Positions 9,129 to 20,929 of a stretch of 64,000 nucleotides of DNA are shown here, in pieces; within the stretch, counting starts at the first letter, position 1, and the number at the start of each line of letters is the position of its first letter. The translations under genes were made by a program, and so were the position numbers. Under the pieces are notes generated by a model, which was not told where the DNA came from, searched no databases, and saw only the letters and a list, made by a program, of their open reading frames with translations. Source of the DNA: Terebella lapidaria (Eukaryota; Annelida; Polychaeta; Terebellida; Terebellidae); contig OX424569.1 of the NCBI GenBank assembly GCA_949152475.1, positions 20,559,170 through 20,623,169 on the forward strand, given 5' to 3'.

Positions 9129-12032
9129 TCAAAAATCCAAAAAAAAACCAACATCATAGAGGAAGAGCCCTGCTCTTCCTAAAAATACAAAGTATGGATG
9201 GTGTGGATGTGTTGTGCTTTTGATTATTCGTTTGGATATTTTTTCACACTGTGTTTCGTATAATAATTCGAGTGGAGAGCATGGGCAACCTATAAGTTTC
9301 TGAGACTGGTGTATGACTCTAGATAACTTTCTAAGATCCTGTTTGTTAGCATTACCATAAAAGACCGGTAGACAAAAGGTGAAAATACTTTGTACTACAG
9401 ATAGATAAAACGAGTTTGTGATAGTACGATCCACTTTAAAACTACAAAGTTTCCTGAGGAAGTACAGTCGTTGTTGTGCTCTGCTGTATACCTTTTTAAT
9501 ATGTGAAGACAAATTTAGCTTGTTATCGATAATAGTGCCCAGGTACTTATATTCTTCAACAGTTTCGACCTTTTCACCGTTAATGGCTATTGGTGATAAC
9601 GTTGACACTGACCGTCTGAAGTCAAAAACCATTTCTTTAGTCTTGGATACATTTAGTTCAAGGTAGTTTGATTTACACCAGTTTACAAAATAATTTACAC
9701 ACATATAATATCCATCAACAGTCTCCACATTTTTCAACAAGCGTCCGAGAATGGCTATATCATCTGCATATTTGATAATGTCACAATTTGATATGGCACT
9801 AACACAGTCATTGGTATACAATGTAAACAGCACTGGGGAGATGACACATCCCTGGGGCGCACCAGTATTAGTCACAATCACATCCGATTTCGAGTCCCCG
9901 AGGCAAACATGTTGAGGTCTGGACGTCAGGAAATCATGTATCCATAAAACAAGGTTTGGATTCACACCCATCGATACCAGTTTTTCCATCATGATGTGCG
10001 GTTGGATAGTGTTGAACGCACTCGAAAAGTCCACCATCAACACGCGAGCGTAGTGTCCAGCGCGGTCCAGATGCTCATACAGAGAGTGCACGAGAGTAAG
10101 CGTCGCGTCCTCGACACCACGCTGGGCGCGGTAGGCGAACTGTCGCGTGTCCATTATCGCATGGACTTCCGGCAGCAGATGTGTCAGGATAATCCTCTCG
10201 AAGCACTTCATCGCGATAGACGTGAGCGCGACGGGGCGGAAGTCGTTCTTGATTTTTGGCTGTGGCTTTTTGGGTACAGGCGTTATGTTGGAGGTTTTCC
10301 ATTGCACAGGTATAATATGTGTGTTCAGTGACTTTTGAAATAATCCACGGAAAACATAAGCCAGCTCGTATTTACAGTCTTTCAGGGTGCGTCCACAAAG
10401 TCCGTCAGGGCCACTGGCTTTATTTGGTCGAACTTTACCCAGACTGTGAATGACACTTTCCAAGCTTATCTCAATGTTCTTGTTTGTGGTGTTTAATCCG
10501 TCGAGAAGTTCATTTTGAATCGTGTTTCGCTCTCTAGAGAAGTCATATTTGTCGAAGCGGGTGTAAAATTGATTGAGTTCATTTGCAAACGAGGGAGAAT
10601 TGTTTTCATGTAGGTTATTTTCTTTTAGTCCAAAGCCAGTAATCTGGCGCAGGCCTCGCCAGGCGTCTTGCGTATTGTTTGACCTAAATTTGTCCTCAAG
10701 CTTTTGCTTGAACTTGCTTTTCCAAACACGAATCTGTGCTTTGAGTTCATGTTCCACTGATTTCATTTGTTCCTTGTCACCGCTTTGCAGAGCGGCTTTT
10801 TTCTTATTCAGAGTCATTTTTAGCTCCTTAGTGACCCAGGGCTTATTATTTGGGTAGCACGTAATTTCTCTCGTGGGAATGATCATAGTTTCACAAAATT
10901 TAATGTAGTCGTTAACCACATCCACTGTCCGGGTAATATCATCATCGTCCGTCAGAATATCCCAATCTGTACAGTCGAAACATGCCCTAAGTTCGTCAGT
11001 TGAGTCCTGGGTCCACGTTCTGATTGTCCGTTTTTGGGGTTTCGACTGCTTTAGTTTCTGCTTGTATATTGGAGTCAAGTGTATCATGTTATGGTCGGAG
11101 CGCCCCAGTGGCGGTAAACGATGAGCCTGGTATGCATTCTGTACATTGACATAGCACAGATCAAGTATTCTGTTTTCCCGAGTGGGACATGTGACATATT
11201 GGGTGAAATTTGGCAGTAAAGCCTCCATGGAACAGTTATTGAAGTCACCAAGAATAATTTTTACCGCATCTGGGTGTTTTTCTTCCAACGTGGCAATGAA
11301 GGTTGCAATACAGTTGGCTGCTTCCGATGTATTCGCGGTAGGGGGGATATATGTCGTTAGGAAAAGCACTTGTGTGAATTCTCGGGGAAGATAGAGAGGT
11401 CTTATTCCCACAGCTAGTAGCTCAACATTGGGCGTACATATAGTCTCTTTGACAGTCCAGTTCTTAGCCCATCGATCGTTCATGTACATACATACACCCC
11501 CTCCCGCTTGTTTACCTGAGTTTTCAGTTCTGTCTGACCTGACGAGCGTGAAGCCGTCGATGTTGACACAGCTATCGGCGATGTCCTCGCGGAGCCAGGT
11601 CTCCGTGATGCAGATCACTGACGATTCCCTGTACTCGTGACAGAATCTGGAACATGCAGACAGTTCGTCGACCTTGTTGCAGACTGAACGTGCATTCCCC
11701 ATTACGATCGATGGCAAGGGAGTGCGTCTCCATCGACGTCTGTAGCGCCGGCGAACACACCCTCGTTTTCCCCGCTTGCGGGGTTTACTGGCTAGGTCCT
11801 TCGGCAAGGCAAAATCCGAGAGATCGGTACCCCTAGTAGATAGGGGGCGCAGGTCTAGCAGTTCATGGCGACTATAAACAAACACTCCACCGCCTCCATT
11901 TTCACTCACCACATTCAAAATCATTCTTGATACCAGTAAGAAGGTAATAAATCGAGTAGTCCAAGTGTTCAGCATGATCAGTGGTCTGTTTGCACTCATA
12001 CACGAATAGCTGGTTGCAAAAAAAGCTTGCAT
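9129..12032 (-). CDS. Non-LTR retrotransposon ORF2: endonuclease/reverse transcriptase (jockey/CR1/L2-like)
   Basis: An uninterrupted 967-residue frame. A basic stretch (RKRGKRGCVRRRYRRRWRR, about 85-103) precedes an apurinic-type endonuclease domain with GNARS (112-116), ITETWL (142-147), GGGV, LGDFN (261-265) and GRSDHN (310-315). The reverse transcriptase follows: KASGPDGL (538-545), FRPVALTS, VDFSSAFN (667-674), GAPQG (724-728) and the catalytic YADD (755-758), then a thumb region with YKYLGTIID. In the cell it would nick target DNA and copy its own RNA there. All catalytic motifs are present. No ORF1 is recognisable upstream. The C-terminus, after THPHHP, departs from the usual end of related elements and overlaps a 21-bp palindrome at 9160-9180, so the 3' end may be truncated. 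The start codon is the first in frame and may lie upstream of the real one. It is transcribed opposite to all hairpin elements. Confidence 0.9.
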   Translation of the reverse strand: MQAFFATSYSCMSANRPLIMLNTWTTRFITFLLVSRMILNVVSENGGGGVFVYSRHELLDLRPLSTRGTDLSDFALPKDLASKPRKRGKRGCVRRRYRRRWRRTPLPSIVMGNARSVCNKVDELSACSRFCHEYRESSVICITETWLREDIADSCVNIDGFTLVRSDRTENSGKQAGGGVCMYMNDRWAKNWTVKETICTPNVELLAVGIRPLYLPREFTQVLFLTTYIPPTANTSEAANCIATFIATLEEKHPDAVKIILGDFNNCSMEALLPNFTQYVTCPTRENRILDLCYVNVQNAYQAHRLPPLGRSDHNMIHLTPIYKQKLKQSKPQKRTIRTWTQDSTDELRACFDCTDWDILTDDDDITRTVDVVNDYIKFCETMIIPTREITCYPNNKPWVTKELKMTLNKKKAALQSGDKEQMKSVEHELKAQIRVWKSKFKQKLEDKFRSNNTQDAWRGLRQITGFGLKENNLHENNSPSFANELNQFYTRFDKYDFSRERNTIQNELLDGLNTTNKNIEISLESVIHSLGKVRPNKASGPDGLCGRTLKDCKYELAYVFRGLFQKSLNTHIIPVQWKTSNITPVPKKPQPKIKNDFRPVALTSIAMKCFERIILTHLLPEVHAIMDTRQFAYRAQRGVEDATLTLVHSLYEHLDRAGHYARVLMVDFSSAFNTIQPHIMMEKLVSMGVNPNLVLWIHDFLTSRPQHVCLGDSKSDVIVTNTGAPQGCVISPVLFTLYTNDCVSAISNCDIIKYADDIAILGRLLKNVETVDGYYMCVNYFVNWCKSNYLELNVSKTKEMVFDFRRSVSTLSPIAINGEKVETVEEYKYLGTIIDNKLNLSSHIKKVYSRAQQRLYFLRKLCSFKVDRTITNSFYLSVVQSIFTFCLPVFYGNANKQDLRKLSRVIHQSQKLIGCPCSPLELLYETQCEKISKRIIKSTTHPHHPYFVFLGRAGLFLYDVGFFLDF

Positions 12033-12390
12033 TCATCACAAAAAGATCAAATATCCGAGATAACTTCTAGTTGCAGGTCGCCACAGAGCAGCGCCCATAA
12101 TATGGTATGTGAACATATTTTAAGCGAGATATTAGCCATTATGTCCTGTGACCTTGAAAATGAGGTCAAAGGTAGAATTCAAGGTCATAGCAATATTCAG
12201 CGTATATCATTTCCTATATGTTCATAATTGATTCCTAGGCTGTAAAGTCGATAATAAGCGAGCTATTAGCCATTTTGTCCTGTGACCTTGAAAATTAGGT
12301 CAAAGGTGAAGTTCAAGGTCATGACAATGTTCAGAATATATCATTTTCTATATCTTCACAATTGAATGCTAAGCTGTAAAGTCGAAAAAA

Positions 12391-13919
12391 TTAGCCCAAA
12401 GGCTAAGATAGGTTACCGGACAATTTTGGTTTGGCCATGGCAGCATTGGCAGGTAACAGACCTTGAGATTTACCAATCAAGGTTTGCAGTGTAAACATAT
12501 GACCTTGGGATTTACCAATCAAAATCATCCGTATGAACCTCGATGTAACCATTACATGCATGTGTGCGGCATTTGATATTCTATATGTTGGGTGGAATCG
12601 TTTAGGCCGCTCAGGTCAATTTACACATTCCAAGTCAGACATTTGGCACTCAAGGTCATCTGACGTCAAGTTCAAGGTCATCATTAGTTGTGCCATATAT
12701 GTCTTCCTATATGTTCATAATGCAAACATGAGCTCTATCTGCAAGCATTTCATCTACAAAGGCAAATCTGGGCATTTTTTGACCCCAAAATGGCTGTTTT
12801 GACCTTTCAAGGTCATCGAAGGTCAAATTCAAGGTCACCACACAAGTCGCCATATGACTTCCCATTTGAAAGTGCCAATTTCTAAGCTCTATCTTCAAGC
12901 GTTCTATGAGTACAGTCCTGACAGCTCCCATTATGAAGGAAAAAAGTGCCGAAAATTTTCTAAGTCCAAAATTTTTTTCAAAGGGTGAACATTTTTTTTT
13001 GCCTAGAAATGGCCCAAAATGGATAGTAATGTGATTTGGGGCGAAAAAATTTTTTTTCGCCGACTCGTAAAAAATTCAAAATGGCCGCCACACTGAGATC
13101 GGCGATTCAAGGGCAACAAAACTTATACACGTCACAGAGGTATATAAGAGGAATCTTTTTAAGAAAAAATCTCAAAACTGATCAGACAGTTTTTGAGAAA
13201 ATACAGACCAGGTGCAAATTTGAGCGTTTTTCGACCCAAAAATGGCTGTTTTGACCTTTCAAGGTCATCCAAGGTCAAATTCAAGGTCACCACACAAGTC
13301 GCCATATATGACTTCCCATTTGAAAGTGCCAATTTCTAAGCTCTATCTTCAAGCGTTCTATGAGTACAGTCCGGACAGCTCCCATTATGAAGGGAAAAAG
13401 TGCCGAAAATTTTCTAAGTCCAAAATTTTTTTCAAAGGGTGAAAATTTTTTTTGCCCTAGAAATGGCCCAAAATGGATAGTAATGCGATTTGGGGCGAAA
13501 AAAAAATTTTTCGCCGACCCGCCAAAAATTCAAAATGGCCGCCACACAAAAACCGGCAGATTTAGGGCAACCAAACTTATACATATCACAGAGGTATATG
13601 AGGGGAATCTTTTGAAACCAAAAACTCAAAACTGATCAGACAGTTTTTGAGAAAATGGCCGTCAAAGTCCAAAATTGAGCGTTTTTCGAAAAAAACGGCC
13701 GCCATTTTGAAAAAAATGCGAAAATCAAAAAACAAAAAAATACATCCTTCTCAAAATATTTTTAGGCATTTTTGTGCAAAATTTCAGAAAGATTCGATCG
13801 TTAACTTTAAAGATAAAAATGTTAACGCCGGACGGACGGACGGACGGACGGCCGGACGGACGGACGACGGACGCAACGCCATGCCAATAGGTTATCGGAC
13901 CAAAGGTCCGGTAACCTAA
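12391..13919 (+). mobile_element. Family A element, complete copy (short type)
   Basis: The 5' end has the hairpin TTAGCC-CAAA-GGCTAA followed by TAGGTTACCGGAC. The 3' end has a (CGGA)n run and the hairpin GGTTATCGGACC-AAA-GGTCCGGTAACC closed by CTAA. The 5' motif TAGGTTACCGGAC pairs with GTCCGGTAACCTA at the 3' end. The interior has two diverged monomers with AGGTCA(4)AGGTCA(6)AGGTCA, YY1-like GGCCGCCATTTTG and A/T homopolymers. It is inserted in an A tract. Short frames over this body are spurious. Confidence 0.8.
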
Positions 13920-14165
13920 AATACACCCAAAATTTTTTTTCCCCCTGGAAATTGCCTGAATCAAATTATGACATTAACAGGAATCGCCCGATTTTTTTTT
14001 CCAAAATGGCCGCTGGCGGCCATCTTGGATTTCGGATCTCGACGAAAAACAATAGGGGTTAGGAGCAAAGTATTTCGGATGAGCTGTGAAAATTTCAGAA
14101 AGATAGATCAAGGCGTTCAAGAGTTATGATCCGGAAACCAAACGGCGGAAGAAAAAAAAAAAAAA
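13920..14165 (+). mobile_element. Family E fragment (3' part without terminal hairpin)
   Basis: It matches the E interior from ATACACCC and TTGCCTGAATCAAATTATGAC through CCGGAAACCAAACGGCGGAAG, and is cut in its A tract by the next A element. Confidence 0.75.
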
Positions 14166-15646
14166 TTAGCCCAAAGGCTAAGATAGGTTACCGGACAATT
14201 TTGGTTTGGCCATGGCAGCATTGGCAGGTAACAGACCTTGAGATTTACCAATCAAGGTTCGCAGTGTAAACATATGACCTTGGGATTTACCAATCAAGGT
14301 TATCCGTATGAACTTCGATGTAACCATTACATGTATATGTGCGGCATTTGATATTCTATATGTTGGGTGGAATCGTTTAGGCCGCCTAGGTCAATTTACA
14401 CATTCCCAGTCAGACATTTGGCACTCAAGGTCATCTGACGTCAAGTTCAAGGTCATCATTAGTTGTGCCATATATGTCTTCCTATATGTTCATAATGCAA
14501 ACACGAGCTCTATCTGCAAGCCTTTCATCTACAGAGGCAAATCTGGGCATTTTTTTACCCCAAAATGGCTGTTTTGACCTTTCAAGGTCATCGAAGGTCA
14601 AATTCAAGGTCACCACACAAGTCGGCATATATGACTTCTCATTTGAAAGTGCCAATTTCTAAGCTCTATCTTCAAGCGTTCTATGAGTACAGTCCTGACA
14701 GCTCCCATTATGAAGGAAAAAAGTGCCGAAAATTTTCTAAGTCCAAAATTGTTTTCAAAGGGTGAAAATTTTTTTTTGCCTAGAAATGGCCCAAAATGGA
14801 TAGTAATGTTATTTGGGGCGAAAAATTTTTTTTTCGCCGACTCGTCAAAAATTCAAAATGGCCGCCACACTGAGATCGGCGATTCAAAGGCAACAAAACT
14901 TATACACGTCACAGAGGTATATGAGAGGAATCTTTTTAAGCAAAAATCTCAAAACTGATCAGACAGTTTTTGAGAAAATACAGACCAGGTGCAAATTTGA
15001 GCGTTTTTCGACCCAAAAATGGCTGTTTTGACCTTTCAAGGTCATCCAAGGTCAAATTCAAGGTCACCACACAAGTCGCCATATATGACTTCCCATTTGA
15101 AAGTGCCAATTTCTAAGCTCTATCTTCAAGCGTTCTATGAGTACAGTCCGGACAGCTCCCATTATGAAGGGAAAAAGTGCCAAAAATTAAGTCCAAAAAT
15201 TTTTTCAAAGGGTGAAAAATTTTTTTTGCCCTAGAAATGGCCCAAAATGGATAGTAATGCGATTTTTTTGCCGACCCGCCAAAAATTCAAAATGGCCGCC
15301 ACACGGAAACCGGCAGATTTAGGGCAACCAAACTTATACATATCACAGAGGTATATGAGGGGAATCTTTTGAAACCAAAAACTCAAAACTGATCAGACAG
15401 TTTTTGAGAAAATGGCCGTCAAAGTCCAAAATTGAGCGTTTTTCGACAAAAACGGCCGCCATTTTGAAAAAAATTCGAAAATCAAAAAACAAAAAAATAC
15501 CTCCTCAAAATATTTTTAGGCATTTTTGTGCAAAATTTCAGAAAGATTCGATCGTTAACTTTAAAGATAAAAATGTTAACGCCGGACGGACGGACGGACG
15601 CAACGCCATGCCAATAGGTTATCGGACCAAAGGTCCGGTAACCTAA
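14166..15646 (+). mobile_element. Family A element, complete copy (short type)
   Basis: It has the same termini and layout as 12391-13919, about 1.48 kb long. It lacks part of the segment before the second GCCGACCCGCC box (near 15260) and has a shorter (CGGA)n run. It lies head-to-tail in the same orientation as its neighbours. Confidence 0.8.
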
Positions 15647-17622
15647 AAAGGGAGATATTAGCCATTTCGTTCTCTGACCTTGAAAATGAGGTCAAAGTTC
15701 AAATTCAAGGTCATAGCAATGTTCAGCATATATCATTTCCTATATGTTCATAATTGATTCCTAAACTATAAAGTCGATAATAAGCGAGATATTAGCCATT
15801 TTGTCCTGCGACCTTGAAAATGAGGTCAAAGGTCAAGGTCATGCCAATGTTCAGAAAGTATCATTTTCTATATGTTCACAATTGATTGCTAAGCTGTAAA
15901 GTCGATAATAAGTGAGATATTAGCCATTTTGTCCTGTGATCCTCAAAATGAGGTCAGAGGTCAAATTCAAGGTCACGATAATATTCAGCATAATGTCATT
16001 TCCTATATGTCCACAATTGATCCCTAAGCTGTGAAATCGATAATAAGTGAGGTATTAGCCATTTTGTCCTGTGACCTTGAAAATGAGGTCAAAGGTCAAA
16101 ATCACCGTCAACAGAATAGTCGGCATATATCATTTCCTATATGTCCACAATTGATTCCTAAGCTGTGAAGTCGATAATAAGCAAGATATTGGCCATTTTG
16201 TGCTCTGACCTTGAAACTAAGTCAGAGGTCAAATTCAAGGTCACGAGAATATACAGCATATATCATTTCCTATATGTCCACAATTGATCCCTAAGCTGTG
16301 AAATCGATAATAAGTGAGGTATTAGCCATTTTGTCCTGTGACCTTGAAAATGAGGTCAAAGGTCAAAATCGAGATATTGGCCATTTTGTGCTCTGACCTT
16401 GAAACTAAGTCAGAGGTCAACTTCAAGGTCACGAGAATATACAGCATATATCATTTCGTATATATATCCACAATTGATCCCTAAGCTTTAAAATCGATAA
16501 TAAGTGAGATATTAGCCATTTTGTCCTGTGACCTTGAAAATGAGGTCAAAGGTCAATTCAAAGTCATCAGAATAATCGGCATATATCATTTCCTATATGT
16601 CCACAATTGATTCCTAAGCTTTAAAGTCGATAATGAGCGAGATATTAAACATTTTGTGCTCTGACCTTGAAACCGAGGTCAGGGGTTAAATTCAAAGTCA
16701 CGAGAATATTCAGCATATATCATTTCCTATATGTCCACAATTGATTCCTAGTCTCTAATCTCAATATTAAGTGAGATATTAGGCATAATGTGTGCCATTA
16801 TAAAGCATAGGAGAATTTAACATGGAAAAGTCCCATTTGGGACCCGTCGAGAAAATGAAAATGGCCGCTACACGCCGACCGGCGATTCAGGGGCGACGAA
16901 ACCTATACACATCACAGAGGTATGTGAGAGCAATCTTTTGGAATAAAAATCTCAAAACTGTCTGAACAGTTTTTAAGAAAATGGCTGCCAAAGTCAGAAA
17001 TTGGCCGTTTTTCGACGAAAATGGCAGCCATTTTGAAAAAAATGCGAAAATCAAAAAACAAAAAATTACCCCAAAGGCTAAGATAGGTTACCGGACAATT
17101 TTGGTTTGGCCATGGCAGTATTGGCAGGTAACAGACCTTGAGATTTACCAATCAAGGTCCGCAGTGTAAACATATGACCTTGGGATTTACCAATCAAGGT
17201 CATCCGTATGAACTTCGATGTTACCATTACATGTATGTGTGCGGCATTTGATATTCTATATGTTGGTTGGAATCATTTAGGCCGCTCAGGTCAATTTACA
17301 CATTCCAAGTCAGACATTTGGCACTCAAGGTCATCTGACGTCAAGTTCAAGGTCATCATTAGTTGCGCCATATATGTCTTCCTATATGTTCATAATGCAA
17401 ACATGAGCTCTATCCACAAGCATTTCACCTACAGAGGCAAATCTGCTCATTTTTTGACCCCAAAATGGCTGTTTTGACCTTTCAAGGTCATCGAAGGTCA
17501 AATTCAAGGTCACCACACAAGTCGCCATATATGACTTCCCATTTGAAAGTGCCAATTTCTAAGCTCTATCTTCAAGCGTTCTATGAGTACAGTCCTGACA
17601 GCTCCCATTATGAAAGAAAAAA

Positions 17623-19578
17623 TTAGCCCAAGGGCTAAGAAAGGTTACCGGACAATATACATTTTAGATATTAGCCTTTTGTCCAGTGACCTTGAAAATC
17701 AAGTCACTGATAAATTCAAGGCCATGAAATTTTCAACAAATATATCACTTCTAGTATGTCCACAATTAATTCCTAAGCTGTAAAGTCGATAATAAGTGAG
17801 ACATTAGCCATTCTGTGATGTGACCTTGAAAATGAGGTCAAAGTTGAAGTTCAAGGTCATGAAAATATTCAGTATATATCATTCCCCTATATTCGCAATT
17901 GATTCCTATGCTGTAAATGTCAGATTCAATCTATTACCACCAATACAATCAGATTTTGATGATGTTAATAAGAAACGTAAAATACTACATTTTGCAATAG
18001 AAACAAACAAAGCCCGACCAAATAGTTTATCCAAAGACACACTGGCGTCTTCAGGGGCAGACAATGTGTTAAATGTAGTTGTTTCTACTGTACACCAGAT
18101 GAAATTAGTATACAACTGCCCAACAACCTATGAAAATAATTTAGAAATCCGAATCTAACCCCATGGAATAGATACATGACAAGTACAAAAGTACCCAATC
18201 ACAAGCCCGAAGGCTACTGAGTTGATGGTATCCTCGGGGACAGATTTAACGTCCGCCAGCAGTGACACCGACTCAGTGGTATAAATGTAAGTATCAATCT
18301 ATTACCACCAATACAATCAAATTTTGATGATGACAATAAGAAACGTAAAATACAACATTTTGCAATAGAAACAAAGCCCGACCAAATAATTTATCCAAAG
18401 CCACACTGGCGTCATCAGGGGCAGATGTAAAGATGATAATAAGCAACATATTAGCCATTTTGTTCTCTGACCTTGAAAATGAGATCAAAGGTCAAATTCT
18501 AGATCACCAAAATATTCAGCATACATCATTTCCTATATGTTCACTATGGACAAGCGAGATATAAGCCATTTTGTATTCTGACCTTGAAAATAAAAAGACT
18601 AACCTTGAAATTTAAGTCAAGGGTCAAATTCAAGGTCACTAGAATATTCAGCATATATCATTTCCTATATGTTCACAATTGATTCCTAAGCTGCAAAGTC
18701 GCTAATAAGCAAGATATTGGCGATTTTGTCCTGTGACCTTGAAAATGAGGTCAAAGGTCAAATTCAAGGTCACGAGAATGTTCAGCATATATCATTTCCT
18801 ATATGTCCACAATTGATTCCTAGTCTCTAATCTCAATATTAAATGAGATATTAGGCTTAATGTGTCCCATTATAAAGCATAGGAAAATTTAACATGGGAA
18901 AGTCGCATCTGGGCCGAGTTTGGGCCCCCACGTCGAGTGATTCAAGCGCAACGAAATTTATACATGTCACAGAAGTACATATAAGGAGTGTTATGCATCA
19001 ATAAGAAAAAAAGTTACTGAACAGATTTCGAGAAAACGACCATCAAAGTCCAAAATTTGCCATTTTCGACGAGAACGGCCGCTATGACCTTGAACCCAAG
19101 GTCAGAGGTCAAATTCAAGGTCACGAGAATATTCAGCATATATCATTTCCTATATGTCCACAATTGATTCCTAGTCTCTAATCTCAATATTAAATGAGAT
19201 ATTAGGCTTAATGTGTCCCATTATAAAGCATAGGAAAATTTAACATGGGAAAGTCGCATCTGGGCCGAGTTTGGGCCCAAAATGGCCCACGTCGAGTGAT
19301 TCAAGCGCAACGAAATTTATACATGTCACAGAAGTGCATATGAGGAGTGTTATGCATCAATAAGAAAAAAAGTTACTGAACAGATTTTGAGAAAACGACC
19401 TTCAAAGTCCAAAATTGCCCATTTTTCGACGAAAACGGCCGCCATTTTGTGGGGCGTTTTCAGCTTTATTCCCCCTAAGAAATCCCCATAACTCCGTTCC
19501 GTTTCCCCGGACGGACGGACGGACGACGGACGCAACGCCATGGCAATAGGTTATCGGACCATAGGTCCGGTAACCTAA
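17623..19578 (+). mobile_element. Family A element, long type, carrying a captured segment
   Basis: It is complete from TTAGCCCAAGGGCTAA to GGTCCGGTAACCTAA. Two or more 134-bp units are followed by a non-repeat insert with a conserved coding tail (17927-18430), further units, and a duplicated block (TCCTAGTCTCTAATCTC... to ACGGCCGC at about 18.83 and 19.17 kb) before the (CGGA)n and 3' hairpin. Other copies with the same cargo start at 40888 and 57434. Confidence 0.8.
17927..18430 (+). pseudogene. Captured host-gene-like segment, copy 1 (about 370-bp tandem, frame 18180-18284)
   Basis: This block, absent from other A copies, is about 1.4 units of a roughly 370-bp repeat (anchor CAATCTATTACCACC at 17927 and 18295). 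A short frame at 18180-18284 ends ...SDTDSVV then TAA. The same frame at 41544 ends SDTDSVV and at 57910 ends SDTDSVI. Differences between the three copies, including a 3-bp indel, all keep the frame. A GTAAGT donor-like sequence follows the stop in most units. The C-terminal S-x-hydrophobic pattern fits a class I PDZ ligand. I infer a captured 3' exon of a host gene, which I cannot name. Confidence 0.45.
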
Positions 19579-20614
19579 AAAGTGCCGAAAATTGTCAAAG
19601 TCCAAAATTTTTTTCAAAGGGTGAAAATTTTTTTTTAACCTAGAAATGGCCCAAAATAGATAGTAATGCGATTTGGGGCGAAAATTTTTTTTTTCGCCGA
19701 CTCCTCAAAAATTCAAAATGGCCGCCACACGGAGATCGGCGATTCAAGGGCAACAAAATTTATACACATCACAGAGGTATATAAGAGGAATCTTTTAAAG
19801 CAAAAATCTCAAAACTGATCAGACAGTTTTTGAGAAAATACAGACCAGGTGCAAATTTGAGCATTTTTCGAACCAAAAATGGCTGTTTTGACCTTTCAAG
19901 GTCATCCAAGGTCAAATTCAAGGTCACCACACAAGTCGTCATATATGATTTCCCATTTGAAAGTGCCAATTTCTAAGCTCTATCTTCAAGCGTTCTATGA
20001 GTACAGTCCAGACAGCTCCCATTATGAAGGAAAAAAGTGCCGAAAATTTTTTTCAAAGGGTGAAATTTTTTTTTTGCCCTAGAAATGGCCCAAAATGGAT
20101 AGTAATGCGATTTGGGGCGAAAATTTTTTTTTTCGCCGACCCGCCAAAAATTCAAAATGGCCGCCACACGGAAATCGGCGAATTTAGGGCAACCAAACTT
20201 ATACAGGTATATGAGGAGAATCTTTTGAAACCAAAAACTCAAAACTGATTAGAGAGTTTTTGAGAAAATGGCCGTCAAAGTCCAAAATTGAGCGTTTTTC
20301 GACAAAAACGGCCGCCATTTTGAAAAAAATGCGAAAATCAAAAAACAAAAAAATACCTCCTCCTCAAAATATTTTTAGGCATTTTTGTGCAAAATTTCAG
20401 AAAGATTCGATCGTTCACTTCAAAGATAAAAATGTTAACGCCGGACGGCCGGAAGGCCGGACGGACGGACGACGGACGCAACTCCATGCCAATAGGTTAT
20501 CGGACCAAAGGTCCGGTAACCTAATAAAGGCCTCAGAGTCATCTAGCCACCAAGCTTTGCAAGCGCTTATAAATGTTTTGTTCTTCCTCTGTGAACATTG
20601 CCTCACAAACTTAC

Positions 20615-20799
20615 TTAGAGGCAGCTAGCCTACGAGCTTTGCCAACGCTTGTGTCCGGTTTTTCTTCAGTGTTCTGTCTCAGTCGTGCTTCTTCTCGCTT
20701 CTTAGCTTCCAACTGTTTTTTCATGTGTGCTCGCTCATGAATGTCGAACCACATTGCTTTGACAACTGATCCACATTCTTCGCATGTCCTCAATTCATC
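20615..20799 (-). CDS. Candidate exon of a C2H2 zinc-finger protein (downstream exon)
   Basis: On the minus strand a pyrimidine-rich tract ending TTCCAG (acceptor) precedes an open segment starting DELRTCEECGSVVK. A finger of the form C-x2-C-x11-H-x3-H (CEECG...HERAH) is followed by a highly charged, helix-like region (MKKQLEAKKREEARLRQ) and KARRLAAS. It ends either at a GTAAGT donor (20609-20614 as read on plus) or at an in-frame TAA one codon later (20611), so it could be internal or terminal. It sits in about 300 bp of unique DNA between an A element and a D fragment. Phase at its acceptor (0) matches the donor phase of the exon at 52234-52374 on the same strand. I infer, without proof, that these belong to one gene. 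Confidence 0.6.
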
Positions 20800-20830
20800 C
20801 TGGAAATTCAAAGGACGAGACAAAAAAAAC

Positions 20831-20929
20831 TAGACGCTTCCGGTCGCCTACGACCGCTTGGGTGTATCCCCCGTACCCATAGCCCTATCATCTCTGTTGC
20901 CCCAAATATATCACTGTTAAGTGTGAAAA
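20831..20929 (+). mobile_element. Family D 5' end fragment
   Basis: It begins CTAGACGCTTCCGG with the CGGTCG-CCTA-CGACCG hairpin and matches 879-972. It is cut by an A element at 20930. It lies just upstream of the acceptor tract of the zinc-finger exon. Confidence 0.85.

Larger units (their letters stand above)
12111..17065 (+). mobile_element. Family A element with 134-bp array, 5' end not seen, split by insertions
   Basis: Two 134-bp-type units (12111-12390) stop at GTCGAAAAAA. Two A elements and an E fragment (12391-15646) intervene, and the array resumes at 15647 with AGGGAGATATTAGCC. About nine more units run to 16.8 kb, then the A 3' module (GGCGATTCAGGGGCGACGAA) is cut at 17065 by another A insertion. 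Units carry TGACCT(8)AGGTCA, AGGTCAAAGGTCA and TCAAGGTCA. Confidence 0.6.
17066..20524 (+). mobile_element. Family A element, split by a second A element
   Basis: The 5' end is TTACCCCAAAGGCTAAG (one mutation in the hairpin) and the 3' hairpin ends CTAA at 20524. The copy is interrupted at 17622 within CATTATGAAAGAAAAAA and continues at 19579 with AAAGTGCCGAAAA. Sister copies read CATTATGAAGGAAAAAAGTGCC without interruption, so the inner element 17623-19578 entered an A tract with no visible duplication. Confidence 0.8.

Noticed and set aside
9418..11836. Plus-strand frames across the intact LINE
   Set aside because: They are antisense shadows of the 967-codon minus-strand ORF.
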